A stretch of DNA of 48,333 bases from Elusimicrobiota bacterium (GTDB taxonomy: Bacteria; Elusimicrobiota; Elusimicrobia; UBA1565; UBA9628). Position 1 is the stretch's first letter, and each line of letters begins with the position of its first letter. The notes beneath the pieces were generated by a model, which saw only the letters and a program-made list of their open reading frames with translations, was not told where the DNA came from and did not search any database. Positions 36,948-46,122 of the stretch are shown one piece after another. The translations under genes were made by a program, and so were the position numbers. The stretch lies in the NCBI GenBank assembly GCA_027327915.1, contig DAHVWT010000010.1:1-48333 (forward strand), written 5' to 3'.

Positions 36948-39452
36948 TCAGGATCCTTGGACCTTCTCAACGGGCTTGTCGCTGAAGAAAAGCTTCTCCC
37001 CGGAGGACTCCACATTGACGTAGATCATGCCCCCCGCCGGGAACTTCTTTTGCAGGATCTCCTCCGCCAGGGGCTCCTCGACGAGGCGCTGGATCGTGCG
37101 CGCCAGCGGCCTGGCGCCGTAGTTGGCGTCAAAGCCCGCCTTGACGAGGAACTTCTCGCAGTCCTCGGAGAAAGCGACGGAAAAGCCCTGGGCCTTGACC
37201 TTGGCCTCGACGCGCGCGAGCATGAGCTTGAGAATCTGGCGCATCTCGGTCTCGCCGAGGGGCTTGAAAACGAGAATGTCGTTGACGCGGTTGATGAACT
37301 CAGGGTTGAAGACCCGCCTGACCTCCTCCATGACCGTGTCCTTGATCTTGCCGTAATCGTTCTCCAACTCCTCCCGCTCGTTCTGGTACGCCACGAAGCC
37401 CAGGGACTTGCCGCGCGTGATGAGGCGGGCGCCCACGTTGGAGGTCATGATGAGGATCGTGTTCTTGAAGCTCACCTTGTGGCCGAGGTTGTCGTTGAGG
37501 ATCCCGTCGTCCATGACCTGGAGCAGGATGTTGAAGATGTCGGGGTGGGCCTTCTCGATCTCGTCTAAGAGCACGACCGAGTAAGGCTTGCGCCGGACAG
37601 CCTCGGTCAGCTGCCCTCCCTCTTCGTAGCCGACGTAGCCCGGAGGCGCCCCGATGAGCCGCGACACGGAGAATTTCTCCATGTACTCGGACATATCGAT
37701 GCGGACCATGGCCTCCTCGTTGCCGAACATGAATTCAGCCAAGGCCTTGGCGAGTTCGGTCTTGCCGACGCCGGTGGGGCCGAGGAACAAAAAGGATCCG
37801 ATCGGGCGCTTGATGTCCTTCAAGCCCGCGCGGGAGCGCCGGATGGCCTGGGAGACGGACCGGATCGCCTCCTCCTGCCCCACGACCCGACCGTGAAGGA
37901 CCTCCTCCATCTTGAGCAGGCGCTCCGTTTCGGGCTCGGTGAGGCTCATGACGGGGATGCCGGTCCACTTGGAGACCACGGCCGCCACGTCTTCCTCGGA
38001 GATGACGGGAACATCCTGGTCGCGCTTGCTGCGCCACTTTTTCTTGGCTTCCTCGAGGGCCTTGCGCAGGTCCTTTTCCTTGTCGCGAAGCCGCGCCGCC
38101 TTCTCGTATTCCTGGTTGGCGATGGCGGCGGCCTTGTCCTTGACGACCTTGTCGATCTCCGCCTCCTTCTCCTTGAACTGGGGCGGCGTCTGGGTCATCT
38201 GGAGCCTCGAACGGGATCCCGACTCGTCGATCAAATCGATGGCCTTGTCCGGGAGGAAGCGGTCGGAGATGTAGCGGTCGGAGAGCTCGGCGGCGGCCTT
38301 CAAGGCGTCGTCGGAGTACTTGACCTTGTGATGCGCCTCGTACTTGTCCCGGAGCCCCTTCAAGATCTCGAACGTCTCCTCGACAGACGGAGGATCGACG
38401 ATGATGGGCTGGAATCGCCTCTCGAGCGCCGCGTCGCGCTCGATGTATTTGCGGTACTCGTCCAGGGTCGTCGCCCCGATCGTCTGGAGCTCGCCGCGAG
38501 ACAGCGCGGGCTTGATCATGTTGGAGGCGTCGATCGCGCCCTCGGCCGCGCCGGCGCCGATCAAGGTGTGCAGCTCGTCGATGAAGAGGATGACGGAGTT
38601 CTTCGAACGGCGGATCTCCTCGATGATATTCTTGAGCCTCTGCTCGAACTCGCCGCGGTACTTGGTGCCGGCGACAACGAGCGCCAAATCAAGCGTGACA
38701 ACCCGGCGCGAGGCGAGGATCTCCGGGATGTCCCCGGAGGAAATCTTTTGCGCCAGCCCCTCGACGATCGCGGTCTTGCCGACGCCCGGATCGCCCACGA
38801 GAATCGGGTTGTTCTTCGTGCGCCGGGCTAAAATCTGGATGACGCGTTCGATCTCATCCTCGCGGCCGATCACGGGGTCGAGCCGTCCCTCCCGGGCCAT
38901 CGCGGTCAAGTCCCTTCCGAACTCGTCTAAGGTCGGGGTCTTGGATTTCGTGCGTGTGCTCGAGGCCGCGGCCGCCTGGGTTGGACCGCCTCCGCCCGCC
39001 GCGCTCTTGCCCTCCCCGAGGAGATTGAGGACTTCCTCACGGACCACGTCAAGGCGCAAGCCCAGATTCTCAAGAACGCGGGCCGCGACGCCCTCTTCTT
39101 CCCGAATGAGACCCAAAAGAAGATGCTCGGTGCCGACGTAGGAATGGCCCATGTGCTGGGCCTCCTCGACGGCGTATTCGAGGACTTTCTTGGCGCGCGG
39201 CGTGAAGGGAATCTCGCCCAAAAGCATCACATTGTCGCCGGTGCCGACGATCTTTTCGATCTCGGAACGAACCCGGCGAAGGTCGACTCCCAGGTTGGCC
39301 AGCACCTGCGCGGCGACACCCTCCCCCAGCGCGATCAAACCCAGCAGGATGTGCTCCGTGCCGACATAATCGTGGTTGAGGCGTTTAGCCTCTTCCTGCG
39401 CGATGAGGATGACTCGCTGAGCTCTTTCCGTGAATCGATTGGACATGGCCAT
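36948..39452 (-). CDS. clpC: ATP-dependent Clp protease ATP-binding subunit ClpC
   Basis: 834 residues. It has two N-terminal Clp repeats (GTEHILLGLI, GTEHLLLGLI), the first AAA+ domain (GDPGVGKT, 220-227), a middle coiled coil with a UVR-like segment (NQEYEKAARLRDKEKDL), the second AAA+ domain (GPTGVGKTELAK) and a C-terminal small domain. It unfolds substrates for ClpP and works with adaptor proteins. The start is the ATG at 39452; an ATG at 39446 is equally possible. It is first of a run with the beta-lactamase-like gene. Confidence 0.96.
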   Translation of the reverse strand: MAMSNRFTERAQRVILIAQEEAKRLNHDYVGTEHILLGLIALGEGVAAQVLANLGVDLRRVRSEIEKIVGTGDNVMLLGEIPFTPRAKKVLEYAVEEAQHMGHSYVGTEHLLLGLIREEEGVAARVLENLGLRLDVVREEVLNLLGEGKSAAGGGGPTQAAAASSTRTKSKTPTLDEFGRDLTAMAREGRLDPVIGREDEIERVIQILARRTKNNPILVGDPGVGKTAIVEGLAQKISSGDIPEILASRRVVTLDLALVVAGTKYRGEFEQRLKNIIEEIRRSKNSVILFIDELHTLIGAGAAEGAIDASNMIKPALSRGELQTIGATTLDEYRKYIERDAALERRFQPIIVDPPSVEETFEILKGLRDKYEAHHKVKYSDDALKAAAELSDRYISDRFLPDKAIDLIDESGSRSRLQMTQTPPQFKEKEAEIDKVVKDKAAAIANQEYEKAARLRDKEKDLRKALEEAKKKWRSKRDQDVPVISEEDVAAVVSKWTGIPVMSLTEPETERLLKMEEVLHGRVVGQEEAIRSVSQAIRRSRAGLKDIKRPIGSFLFLGPTGVGKTELAKALAEFMFGNEEAMVRIDMSEYMEKFSVSRLIGAPPGYVGYEEGGQLTEAVRRKPYSVVLLDEIEKAHPDIFNILLQVMDDGILNDNLGHKVSFKNTILIMTSNVGARLITRGKSLGFVAYQNEREELENDYGKIKDTVMEEVRRVFNPEFINRVNDILVFKPLGETEMRQILKLMLARVEAKVKAQGFSVAFSEDCEKFLVKAGFDANYGARPLARTIQRLVEEPLAEEILQKKFPAGGMIYVNVESSGEKLFFSDKPVEKVQGS

Positions 39453-39555
39453 GAAACGGTTTAATGATCCGTTGCTCTTCCTATTATTATGAGCGCTTCC
39501 GTGTTAAAATTCAAGGTCAACACCGCCAACGCCGACGCCATTTTATCATAAAAGG

Positions 39556-40632
39556 TCAATTTCCCGCCGCCTCCCGTTCCGAGCTCAGCGCGATATCCGG
39601 CTCGGAAACTTTAAGGCCCCACAAGACGAAGACGCTGATGAGGCCGGGAAGAACGTAAAAAGCGACGCGGTAAACGATCGCCGCGATGAGCGCCGCGCTG
39701 AAATCAATCCCCAGCCGGTCGAAGACCATCGCCATCGAGCCCTCCATCGCCCCCAGTCCCGCGGGCAGTATCGGGATGAGGCTCATGGCTTGGCCGACGG
39801 TGAAGCCGGCGCTCAAATAGCCGACCCCGAGGCTCTGCCCGACGGCCCGGAAGGCGAAATAAAGCGTCAGCAAGACGAGGGCCCAGTCGAAGCAGGTGTA
39901 GACCACCGTCGCCGCGAGGGCTCCCTTGGCCCGGCGGACCCGATCAAGCCCCTCCTCGAGTTGCCGCTCGAAGTCCTCGAATTCCTCCTGGGGGATCGAG
40001 GAGCGTGATACCGCGAAAAACGCCCGGTCGATCCCGCGAAAGAGGGCCCGGGTCAGCCGGCTTCTCAATTTGCGGCCGTAGAAGAGCAGGGATGCCATCG
40101 CCGCCGTCGAGACGAAGATGGCGGCGCCGAAGGCCGCCTCGAGCCACGCCATTCCCGTCCCGCCCCAATGAACAAGAAGGAAGGCCAATCCCTGCCCCAC
40201 GACGAGGGCCAGCACGCTATAGAGGATGGCGGAAGTGAGAACGGACGCGGTGACGGTCGTCGCGTAGGGGACGAGGCGCTTCTTGAGGAGGTGGGCCTTC
40301 AGGGCGAAGCCGCTCAATCCCATGGAAGAGATGAGATAATTCGCCGTCGATGAGACCAGGACCACGCCCAAAACCTCGGCGAAGGACATCCTGAAGCCTT
40401 GGACGTCCAGGACTCTCCGGAAGGCGAAGGCCACCATCGAGTAGCTCCCCAGGGCGGCGAGCGCCGCCAAAAAGACGAAGCCCCATTCGATCTGGGACCC
40501 GGCGCGCGCAAGAGCCTTCAAATGGCCGAAGATCAGGAAGCCGAAGATCGACGCGGACAAAAGGATTCCAAAGACGAGCGTCAACCCCGAGCGGTTCGCG
40601 CGGCGCGAGGGACGCGGCGGAGCCTGCGTCAC
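39556..40632 (-). CDS. lysylphosphatidylglycerol synthase transmembrane-like (UPF0104) protein
   Basis: 358 residues from a GTG at 40632 that overlaps the upstream stop (GTGA); the frame is open further but would overlap the upstream gene by about 50 nt. Seven to eight hydrophobic helices are present. Family marks include SSTANYLISSMGLSGFALKAHLL, then a cytoplasmic charged loop (about 180-215), and GFTVGQAMSLIPILPAGLGAMEG near the end. Stand-alone members of this family are membrane proteins implicated in lipid or polyprenyl-linked transport; the role here is unknown. Confidence 0.85.
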   Translation of the reverse strand: MTQAPPRPSRRANRSGLTLVFGILLSASIFGFLIFGHLKALARAGSQIEWGFVFLAALAALGSYSMVAFAFRRVLDVQGFRMSFAEVLGVVLVSSTANYLISSMGLSGFALKAHLLKKRLVPYATTVTASVLTSAILYSVLALVVGQGLAFLLVHWGGTGMAWLEAAFGAAIFVSTAAMASLLFYGRKLRSRLTRALFRGIDRAFFAVSRSSIPQEEFEDFERQLEEGLDRVRRAKGALAATVVYTCFDWALVLLTLYFAFRAVGQSLGVGYLSAGFTVGQAMSLIPILPAGLGAMEGSMAMVFDRLGIDFSAALIAAIVYRVAFYVLPGLISVFVLWGLKVSEPDIALSSEREAAGN

Positions 40633-41525
40633 CGGGCGCCGGTCCAAAAGGGCGCTTTCCCCAACGTCCCGGCGCGCCACTGCTCCTTAAGAAGATAATA
40701 CGCCGTCTCCCACTCGGGAAAGGCCCGCCAGGCGAGATAGAGCGTCGTCACGAACCCCGCCGAGGAGAGGGCGAGTATCCAGACCGAAAGCCCGCCGGAG
40801 GAAGGGGCGGCGGGCGCGGACCGCTGAAGCTCCCGGTAGATGACGGTCATGACCGCGAAAGGAAAAAAACTCGCGAGGGAACTCAAGACGAACCCTCCCG
40901 GGAAGGGAACGAAGCCGGGAAGCAACGCCGTGAGAAAGGAGAGGGCCGCCAAACCCGCGATCCTCCACCACGCGCCACGCGTCATGTCGAGGCTCCGGCG
41001 CAGGACAGCCCAGCCCCCGCCCCCATGCTCCAAGTACACGAAGGGCGCCGGCACTAGGGCCACCACGAGATAGATCCACACGAACGGCGCCGCCGCCATC
41101 GCGGCCAGGGCCAGTCTCCCCCCCAGGAAAAACGGCCACATCCAGCCCATGACGACGAACAAGTAAAGAAGGCAAATCCACGAGAATCCCCCCACCTTCC
41201 CGGCGGTCCTGCGGTAGGCATCGAAAACTCCGGAGGCCTTCTCGCCCGACAAAAGAAGATGGGCGGTCGCGGCCTGGGCCCAGCTCAGAAACCAAAAAAA
41301 CGCGAACAGCCCGACGCCGACCCCGGCGACGCCGAGATGCACGCGCCATGCCGGCAGGATAAGCCCGAGAAGCAAGGCGGCGAGGGCCGTCGCCACAACG
41401 CTTGCGAAAGCCGCGCCCATTCCCAGGCCCGCGGCGCCCAACAGAGGGACCAGGCGCTGCCGATAAATTTTCCATGCCTCCTCAAAAACGGGGCCGACCC
41501 CCGGCAGCCTTTCCACGGCGTCCAT
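40629..41525 (-). CDS. multi-pass membrane protein of unknown function
   Basis: 298 residues with about seven hydrophobic helices. It opens with a soluble helix (VGPVFEEAWKIYRQRLVPLLG), as in DUF975-like or glycerophosphodiesterase membrane-domain proteins, and has a conserved-looking RRSLDMTRGAWWRIAGLAALSF segment in the middle. I cannot assign it more closely. It is coupled to the UPF0104 gene. A TATAAT ends 5 nt before the ATG, indicating a leaderless mRNA. It is divergent from tsaB. Confidence 0.7.
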   Translation of the reverse strand: MDAVERLPGVGPVFEEAWKIYRQRLVPLLGAAGLGMGAAFASVVATALAALLLGLILPAWRVHLGVAGVGVGLFAFFWFLSWAQAATAHLLLSGEKASGVFDAYRRTAGKVGGFSWICLLYLFVVMGWMWPFFLGGRLALAAMAAAPFVWIYLVVALVPAPFVYLEHGGGGWAVLRRSLDMTRGAWWRIAGLAALSFLTALLPGFVPFPGGFVLSSLASFFPFAVMTVIYRELQRSAPAAPSSGGLSVWILALSSAGFVTTLYLAWRAFPEWETAYYLLKEQWRAGTLGKAPFWTGAR

Positions 41526-41530
41526 GGCGC

Positions 41531-41536
41531 ATTATA
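41531..41536 (-). promoter_or_regulatory. -10 box of the membrane-protein/UPF0104 operon
   Basis: A perfect TATAAT on the minus strand, five bases before the ATG at 41525. No -35 consensus is visible. Confidence 0.55.
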
Positions 41537-41560
41537 TAAACGTTCAGAAGCCGTTTTTGA

Positions 41561-41566
41561 TTTAAT
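41561..41566 (+). promoter_or_regulatory. -10 box of the tsaB-rimI-TPR operon
   Basis: TTTAAT, six bases, then the ATG of tsaB. No Shine-Dalgarno. The two divergent -10 boxes are only 24 nt apart. Confidence 0.45.
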
Positions 41567-41572
41567 CGTCTC

Positions 41573-42190
41573 ATGACCTCCCCGACGCCCGGTCCCCTCC
41601 TTGCCGTGGACACGACGGAACGCGAACTGAGCGTCGCCCTCCAAACGGGCGAGGGCGTCGTCGCGATCACGAGCGCGCCGCGCAAGCCCCACGACGAGAC
41701 CCTTCACGCCGCCGCCGACCGCGTCCTCGCCCGGTCGGGGCTTAGCGTCAAGAACATCTCGGCTGTCGCAGTCGCGTCCGGACCTGGCGCCTTCACCGGC
41801 ATCCGCATCGGCATGGCCTACGCCGCCGTGCTCGCCTTGGAGCTTCGCATCCCGGCGCTCGCCGTCTCCAGACTGGAAGCCCTGGCCTTCGCCGCATCAG
41901 GCGGGAAAATCCTAGCAGCCATTGACGGCTTCCGCGGAGAAATCTTTTGCCAGCTTTTTGACAAGAAAGCCGCCCTCCCCCGCCCCCGGGGCGCCCCCCT
42001 CTGGCTGCGTCCGGAACATTGGCCGGGCTTCAAGTCCGCCGCCTTGAGCTGCGGCTTTGTCCTCCGGGCGGGGAAGCCGGGAGCCCGCGAGCTCCTGGCG
42101 CCGGCCGCGAGCCTTCTCGCCCGGCGCCGCAGCCCCCCCTTCGAGCCCCTCTATCTCAAGCCGGCCAACTATGAAATTTCGCGCCGCTGA
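41573..42190 (+). CDS. tsaB: tRNA threonylcarbamoyladenosine biosynthesis protein TsaB
   Basis: 205 residues. It has the ASKHA-type N terminus LLAVDTTERELSVAL, the characteristic SGPGAFTGIRIGMAYA motif and the following LAVSRLEALA. TsaB partners TsaD (and TsaE) to make t6A at position 37 of ANN-decoding tRNAs. It overlaps rimI by 20 nt; the tsaB-rimI order is widely conserved. It is shorter at the C terminus than E. coli TsaB. Confidence 0.93.
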   Translation: MTSPTPGPLLAVDTTERELSVALQTGEGVVAITSAPRKPHDETLHAAADRVLARSGLSVKNISAVAVASGPGAFTGIRIGMAYAAVLALELRIPALAVSRLEALAFAASGGKILAAIDGFRGEIFCQLFDKKAALPRPRGAPLWLRPEHWPGFKSAALSCGFVLRAGKPGARELLAPAASLLARRRSPPFEPLYLKPANYEISRR

Positions 42191-42614
42191 GTTGGCGGAT
42201 CTCCCGTTTCTGCTCGAGATACAGTCCGAGTGGCCGGCCCTCCCGCAGTGGGGGGCCGACGGATTCAAAAAGGAGATAGGGGGCTTGCCCCGCTCTTACC
42301 TGGCCGTCCTGGAAGACGCGAGCGCCCTCCTCGGCTTCGGGGGCCTGTGGATCATCCCTCCCGAGGCCCAGGTCACGACGCTCGCGATAGCGCGGGCCCG
42401 GAGCCGGCGCGGCTGGGGACGCCGTCTCTTGAGGCATTTGATCGACGAGGCCGTCCGGCGCGGCGCCAGGACGGTCACCCTCGAGGCCGCCGCCGACAAC
42501 CAGCCGGCGCTGGGGCTCTATGGAAGCGAAGGCTTCCGGATTGTGGGGCGGCGCCCTAAACTCTATAATGGCGTCGTGGACGCCATTCTCATGGAACTCG
42601 ATTGCCAACGCTAA
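42171..42614 (+). CDS. rimI: ribosomal-protein-alanine N-acetyltransferase RimI-like (GNAT)
   Basis: 147 residues from the ATG at 42171; the upstream extension lies within tsaB. GNAT features are a beta-strand with LLGFGGLWIIPPEAQVTTLAI, the acetyl-CoA loop RSRRGWGRRLLRHLI, and the C-terminal NQPALGLYGSEGFRIVGRRPKLY, all typical of RimI. It acetylates the N terminus of S18 in E. coli. Position after tsaB supports the name. Its stop overlaps the next gene by 13 nt. Confidence 0.88.
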   Translation: MKFRAAELADLPFLLEIQSEWPALPQWGADGFKKEIGGLPRSYLAVLEDASALLGFGGLWIIPPEAQVTTLAIARARSRRGWGRRLLRHLIDEAVRRGARTVTLEAAADNQPALGLYGSEGFRIVGRRPKLYNGVVDAILMELDCQR

Positions 42615-44776
42615 CCCTCCTGTTCCTCGCCCACGGTTTTTTCCCCATTCCCGCCGCGGCGGCCCTCTCCGGCGTCTCGGCCTCCTCCGCGGCCTTCGAG
42701 GCGCAGAGCGCTTATGCCGCGAGCCTTCTCGCCGAGGGGCGGGGAGCGTACGCCTCGGCGTTCCAAGATCTTGAAAAAGCCGCCGCCGCCGATCCCTCAT
42801 CCCCGTTTCTGGCCCGCCAGGCGGCGAAGATAGCCTTGGGGCTCGGGAACCTGACCAAGGCCGAGGCCTATGCCCGCGCCGCGCTCAAAGTCAACGCCCT
42901 GGACCCCGAGGCCCTCGTTCTCCTGGGCCGCGTCGAGTGGGCCCGAGGGCAATTCACCAAATCCCAGGATCGTTTCGAGAAGGCTCTTCGCATCCAACCT
43001 TCCTCCGAGGAAGCCACGTTCTCCCTCGCGAGCCTCCTCGTGCGCACCTCGACGTCGAGCGCCCGCGACCTCCTCGACCGGTTCCTCAAGGAGAACCCTT
43101 CGAAGGCCCCTCAAACCTACCTGGCGCTGGCCCAGCTCTACCTCAACGAGCGCGATTACGAGAAAGCGGCGCGGGAGCTCCAGTCCTCGATCGCCCTCTA
43201 TCCCGGCTTCGAGTCCATCCCCGCCCGCTTTTCCCTCGCCCAGCTCTACGAGGCGTCCGGCTCCACGGTCGCCGCCATCCAGGAATACCTCCAGATCGTG
43301 CGCGTTCAGCCCCACGACCTGCGCCTCATCGACCACATCGGCGAGCTCGATATCGAAGCGGGAGACCCTCAAGCGGCCCGCGCGGCGTTCAACGCCGCCA
43401 AGTCCCTGGAACCCGCCGATCCCATCGCCAATCTCTGGCTCGCCCAGTTCGCCGAGGACGCGGGACGGCCCATCGAGGCCGCGCGCTTCCTATCGGAAAG
43501 CGCCGCCCTTCCCAAGGATCCGACGCTTTGGCTCAAGATCGCTTATCTTCAAATGCGCGGCGCCCGCGCCGACGACGGCCTCCAGACGCTGCGCGAAGCC
43601 CTCTCGCGCTTTCCCCGCAACGCCCGCGTGGCCTATTTCCTGGGCATGGCCTACGAGGATCGGGGGCGGAACGGGAAGGCGCTTCGCGCGCTGAGGGCGG
43701 CCGTCCAAGACGACCCCGGCAACGACCAGGCGCGCTACGCGCTCGCCGCCGCCGAAGAGCAAGCCGGCGACATCGCCGCCGCCGAGAAGGAATTCCGGCG
43801 TCTTATCGCCAGGAACCCGAAGAACCCGGAGATCCTCAATTACCTGGGCTACTCGCTCGCCGACCGCGGCCTCAAGCTCCAGGAGGCGCGGGACCTCGTC
43901 GAGCGCGCCCTAGCCATCGAACCCACGAACGGCGCCTATATCGACTCGCTGGGCTGGGTGTATTATAAGGAAGGCCGTTATCGGGAGGCGCTCAAGGAAC
44001 TCGACTTGGCGCACGCCGCCATGCCCTACGATGAGACGATCCTCGATCATCGCGGCGACGCGGCGGCGGCCGCGAAGGATTACGAGACCGCCTGGAGTTC
44101 TTGGATGCGGTCGGCATCCTTGCCGGCGTCGGCCGGCGCCCGCCGCAAGTCTCTTCTCGCGAAGGCGCGTCGTATCGAGGCCGGGTTAGGGCCCCAAACC
44201 ACGGGCCGCCTCTATCTCGCCTACCTGCGCCAATCCCAGGGAAGCGCCGAAAAGCTGTCGGGGCTTTGCGCCCTGGAGGGCTCGCTCCTCGGCCATCGCT
44301 TCGCCTTCGAGACGCTTCTCGACTTTCGGCAGCCAGCGACCCTCAACCTGGACCTTCTGGGCCCGCTCTTCACGCCTTTTTTCAGGGCCAAGGTTTCTTC
44401 GGAAACGATTGCCATGGACCCCGTCGACATCCCAGGTCTTTCGCCGCGAACCGTCGAGAGCAATCTTCGCGAAACGGTCCTTCTTTTCTACGACTTTCTC
44501 TCCGGGGCGGCCTTCGGCGGCGCCGAGGCGAAGCTCGTGCGCCATTGGTTCTCCTCCCCCTCCCTGGAGACTCCCAGCTGGGTGATACGGCTTTCGCGGG
44601 ACGGGCTTTTCGCGAGGAGCATCACGCCGAATCCCTCCCGCGGAGCCCGCCTTGATCTGTCGCTCTTCGAGCCTCTGCCTGATATGCGCCTTCTCCCGCG
44701 CGTCGCGAAGGTCGTCAAAAGAGGCCTGCGCGCCAGCCTCATCCTCAAGGACGTCCACGCCCCCGCCCCGAAGTAA
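42602..44776 (+). CDS. exported TPR-repeat protein with a possible LolB-like C-terminal domain
   Basis: 724 residues. A TTG start and short signal peptide (LFLAHGFFPIPAAA) are followed by at least 12 tetratricopeptide-like helical pairs from about residue 30 to 510 (clear units around EAYARAALKVNALDPEALVL, AARELQSSIALYPG and KALRALRAAVQDDPGN). From about 540 the character changes to beta-strands (LEGSLLGHRFAFETLLDFRQ, LNLDLLGPLFTPFFRA), like the half-barrel of LolB or DUF4292 lipoprotein carriers. It is probably periplasmic and acts as a scaffold or in lipoprotein/outer-membrane traffic. The domain call at the end is an inference. Confidence 0.75.
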   Translation: MPTLTLLFLAHGFFPIPAAAALSGVSASSAAFEAQSAYAASLLAEGRGAYASAFQDLEKAAAADPSSPFLARQAAKIALGLGNLTKAEAYARAALKVNALDPEALVLLGRVEWARGQFTKSQDRFEKALRIQPSSEEATFSLASLLVRTSTSSARDLLDRFLKENPSKAPQTYLALAQLYLNERDYEKAARELQSSIALYPGFESIPARFSLAQLYEASGSTVAAIQEYLQIVRVQPHDLRLIDHIGELDIEAGDPQAARAAFNAAKSLEPADPIANLWLAQFAEDAGRPIEAARFLSESAALPKDPTLWLKIAYLQMRGARADDGLQTLREALSRFPRNARVAYFLGMAYEDRGRNGKALRALRAAVQDDPGNDQARYALAAAEEQAGDIAAAEKEFRRLIARNPKNPEILNYLGYSLADRGLKLQEARDLVERALAIEPTNGAYIDSLGWVYYKEGRYREALKELDLAHAAMPYDETILDHRGDAAAAAKDYETAWSSWMRSASLPASAGARRKSLLAKARRIEAGLGPQTTGRLYLAYLRQSQGSAEKLSGLCALEGSLLGHRFAFETLLDFRQPATLNLDLLGPLFTPFFRAKVSSETIAMDPVDIPGLSPRTVESNLRETVLLFYDFLSGAAFGGAEAKLVRHWFSSPSLETPSWVIRLSRDGLFARSITPNPSRGARLDLSLFEPLPDMRLLPRVAKVVKRGLRASLILKDVHAPAPK

Positions 44777-44798
44777 CTCACCGGAGCGCCCTGGCGCG

Positions 44799-45344
44799 CT
44801 ACCGGCCAGGAGACGGCTTCCGGAGATCGTCGAGTGAAAGAAACTCCGTCTTGCGCGCTTTCCCTGTTTCCAGGTAGAGTTTGAGCTTCGCCAGGCAGTC
44901 CTCCCACCAGAGACGGCTGCGGCGGTAGGATTCCTGGGCCTCGGGCCTCTCGGAAAAGCCCGCGTGAAGCAACGTCAGCCTGCAAGCCCCTCGCGCGACC
45001 GGATCGATGACGAAGCTGATGAGACGCGGCAGGCGACGGCGCTTGTAGGCGCTCAATCGCCACTGCCAGGAGACTCGTCTGCCGGGTTCGAGGCCGATGA
45101 AGATCCCCGATCCCTCTCCGGAAGATGCCTGGGGAGGGAAAAAACCCTTTTTGGCCGCGGCCGGGGCGGCGTGCTCGTCGATTTTCGGCCAGACCATGCG
45201 GAAGCGTCCCCCGTTTTTAGCGGCCGTCTCCGCGCCCTTGAGCCACCAGGCGCACAGTTCTCGCGCCGACGTCAAGGCCTTGTAGACGGCGCGCGCCTTG
45301 CTCCGCACCGGCAGCGTCATGCGGATGTCGCGCGTCCGCGCCAC
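44799..45344 (-). CDS. SRPBCC/AHSA1-like domain protein
   Basis: 181 residues. It starts with a basic strand, RDIRMTLPVRSKARAVYKALTSARELCAWWLKGAE, the classic N-terminal part of AHSA1 (activator of Hsp90-like) proteins, and continues with strands GGRFRMVWP and GRRVSWQWRL, and a final helix (WWEDCLAKLKLYLETG). Such domains bind hydrophobic ligands or act as small cofactors. The start is a GTG that is very close to an AGGAG; an ATG at 45320 is possible. It follows the next gene upstream by 7 nt. Confidence 0.75.
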   Translation of the reverse strand: MARTRDIRMTLPVRSKARAVYKALTSARELCAWWLKGAETAAKNGGRFRMVWPKIDEHAAPAAAKKGFFPPQASSGEGSGIFIGLEPGRRVSWQWRLSAYKRRRLPRLISFVIDPVARGACRLTLLHAGFSERPEAQESYRRSRLWWEDCLAKLKLYLETGKARKTEFLSLDDLRKPSPGR

Positions 45345-45351
45345 GCTCCTT

Positions 45352-46113
45352 TTAGTGATAGCCGCCCCCGCTCCAAGGCTCCGCGCCGCCGTAGGAAATC
45401 CGGGGCCCTCCCGGGCCTTCCAGCAGAGGGACGAAGGTGTTGACCATCTCGTCGAAGCGTGAGCGATAAAGATCGTAGCCCTGGACGGTCGCCGGATAAA
45501 TGAGGACGTAGAAGCCTCTCTTCATGGGCAGCACGACGTAGGCGTGGCGCCGCCACACGACGGTCGAGCCGTCCTGGCGATGGACCGACACGCCCCAACG
45601 CGCCCCGGCTCGCGGCTCCATCGGCGACGAGACCACGAACTCCTGGGCCACGAAGCCCGTCAGGGCGAGCTTCACTTCGGTCACCGGCTGATCGAGGACA
45701 TACCGCGGCCCGTAGACGCCGGAGAGCGTCTGCTGGATGTAGTCCGCGGCGCTCGCATAACGCTCCCAGAGGCCGTCGGGAAGCACGTGGGGGCGGCCAT
45801 AGGCGTACCAGCGCGCGATCAAAAGCGGGCGCCCCTCGTAAAAAGCGGGATCGAACGGGCCGGACCAGGTCACGCTCTCGAAATTCGACGCTCCACCGGC
45901 CACCGTCGCGCTCCAGCGCCACGGAGCCTCGCACTCGAAATCGCCGGCGGGCGAGGTGTAGGGCTGGTATTTCGGCGCTTGGCACGCCAGGGCGGCCAGA
46001 GCGGCGGCCACGGCGAGACGCGCCCTTCCGGGCCAACGTCCCTCCCGAGGACCCGGAGGGCGCTCGGCCCGCGGCCTTGACCGCGCCCCGCCTGCGAGAG
46101 GGAATTCCTTCAT
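45352..46113 (-). CDS. probable exported lipoprotein-like protein of unknown function
   Basis: 253 residues as read from the ATG at 46113. Residues about 8-31 are made by a copy of a GC-rich repeat (46022-46090) and are Arg/Pro/Gly-rich, not protein-like. The hydrophobic stretch LAVAAALAALAC follows, and Cys44 could be a lipidation site although the lipobox is imperfect. The mature part (from QAPKYQPYTSPAGDFECEAPWRW) has strand-rich segments resembling PsbP/DUF1795-type proteins. The true start may be downstream of the repeat. No function is assigned. Confidence 0.6.
   Translation of the reverse strand: MKEFPLAGGARSRPRAERPPGPREGRWPGRARLAVAAALAALACQAPKYQPYTSPAGDFECEAPWRWSATVAGGASNFESVTWSGPFDPAFYEGRPLLIARWYAYGRPHVLPDGLWERYASAADYIQQTLSGVYGPRYVLDQPVTEVKLALTGFVAQEFVVSSPMEPRAGARWGVSVHRQDGSTVVWRRHAYVVLPMKRGFYVLIYPATVQGYDLYRSRFDEMVNTFVPLLEGPGGPRISYGGAEPWSGGGYH
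46022..46090 (-). repeat. GC-rich REP-like repeat, inverted single copy
   Basis: Read on the minus strand it begins CGGGGCGCGGTCAAGG and contains GAGCGCCCTCCGGGTCCTCG and CGTTGGCCCGG. It is nearly identical to the tandem copies at 47927-48051. It lies in the first 31 codons of the gene at 45352-46113. Confidence 0.75.
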
Positions 46114-46122
46114 CAGCCGCCG

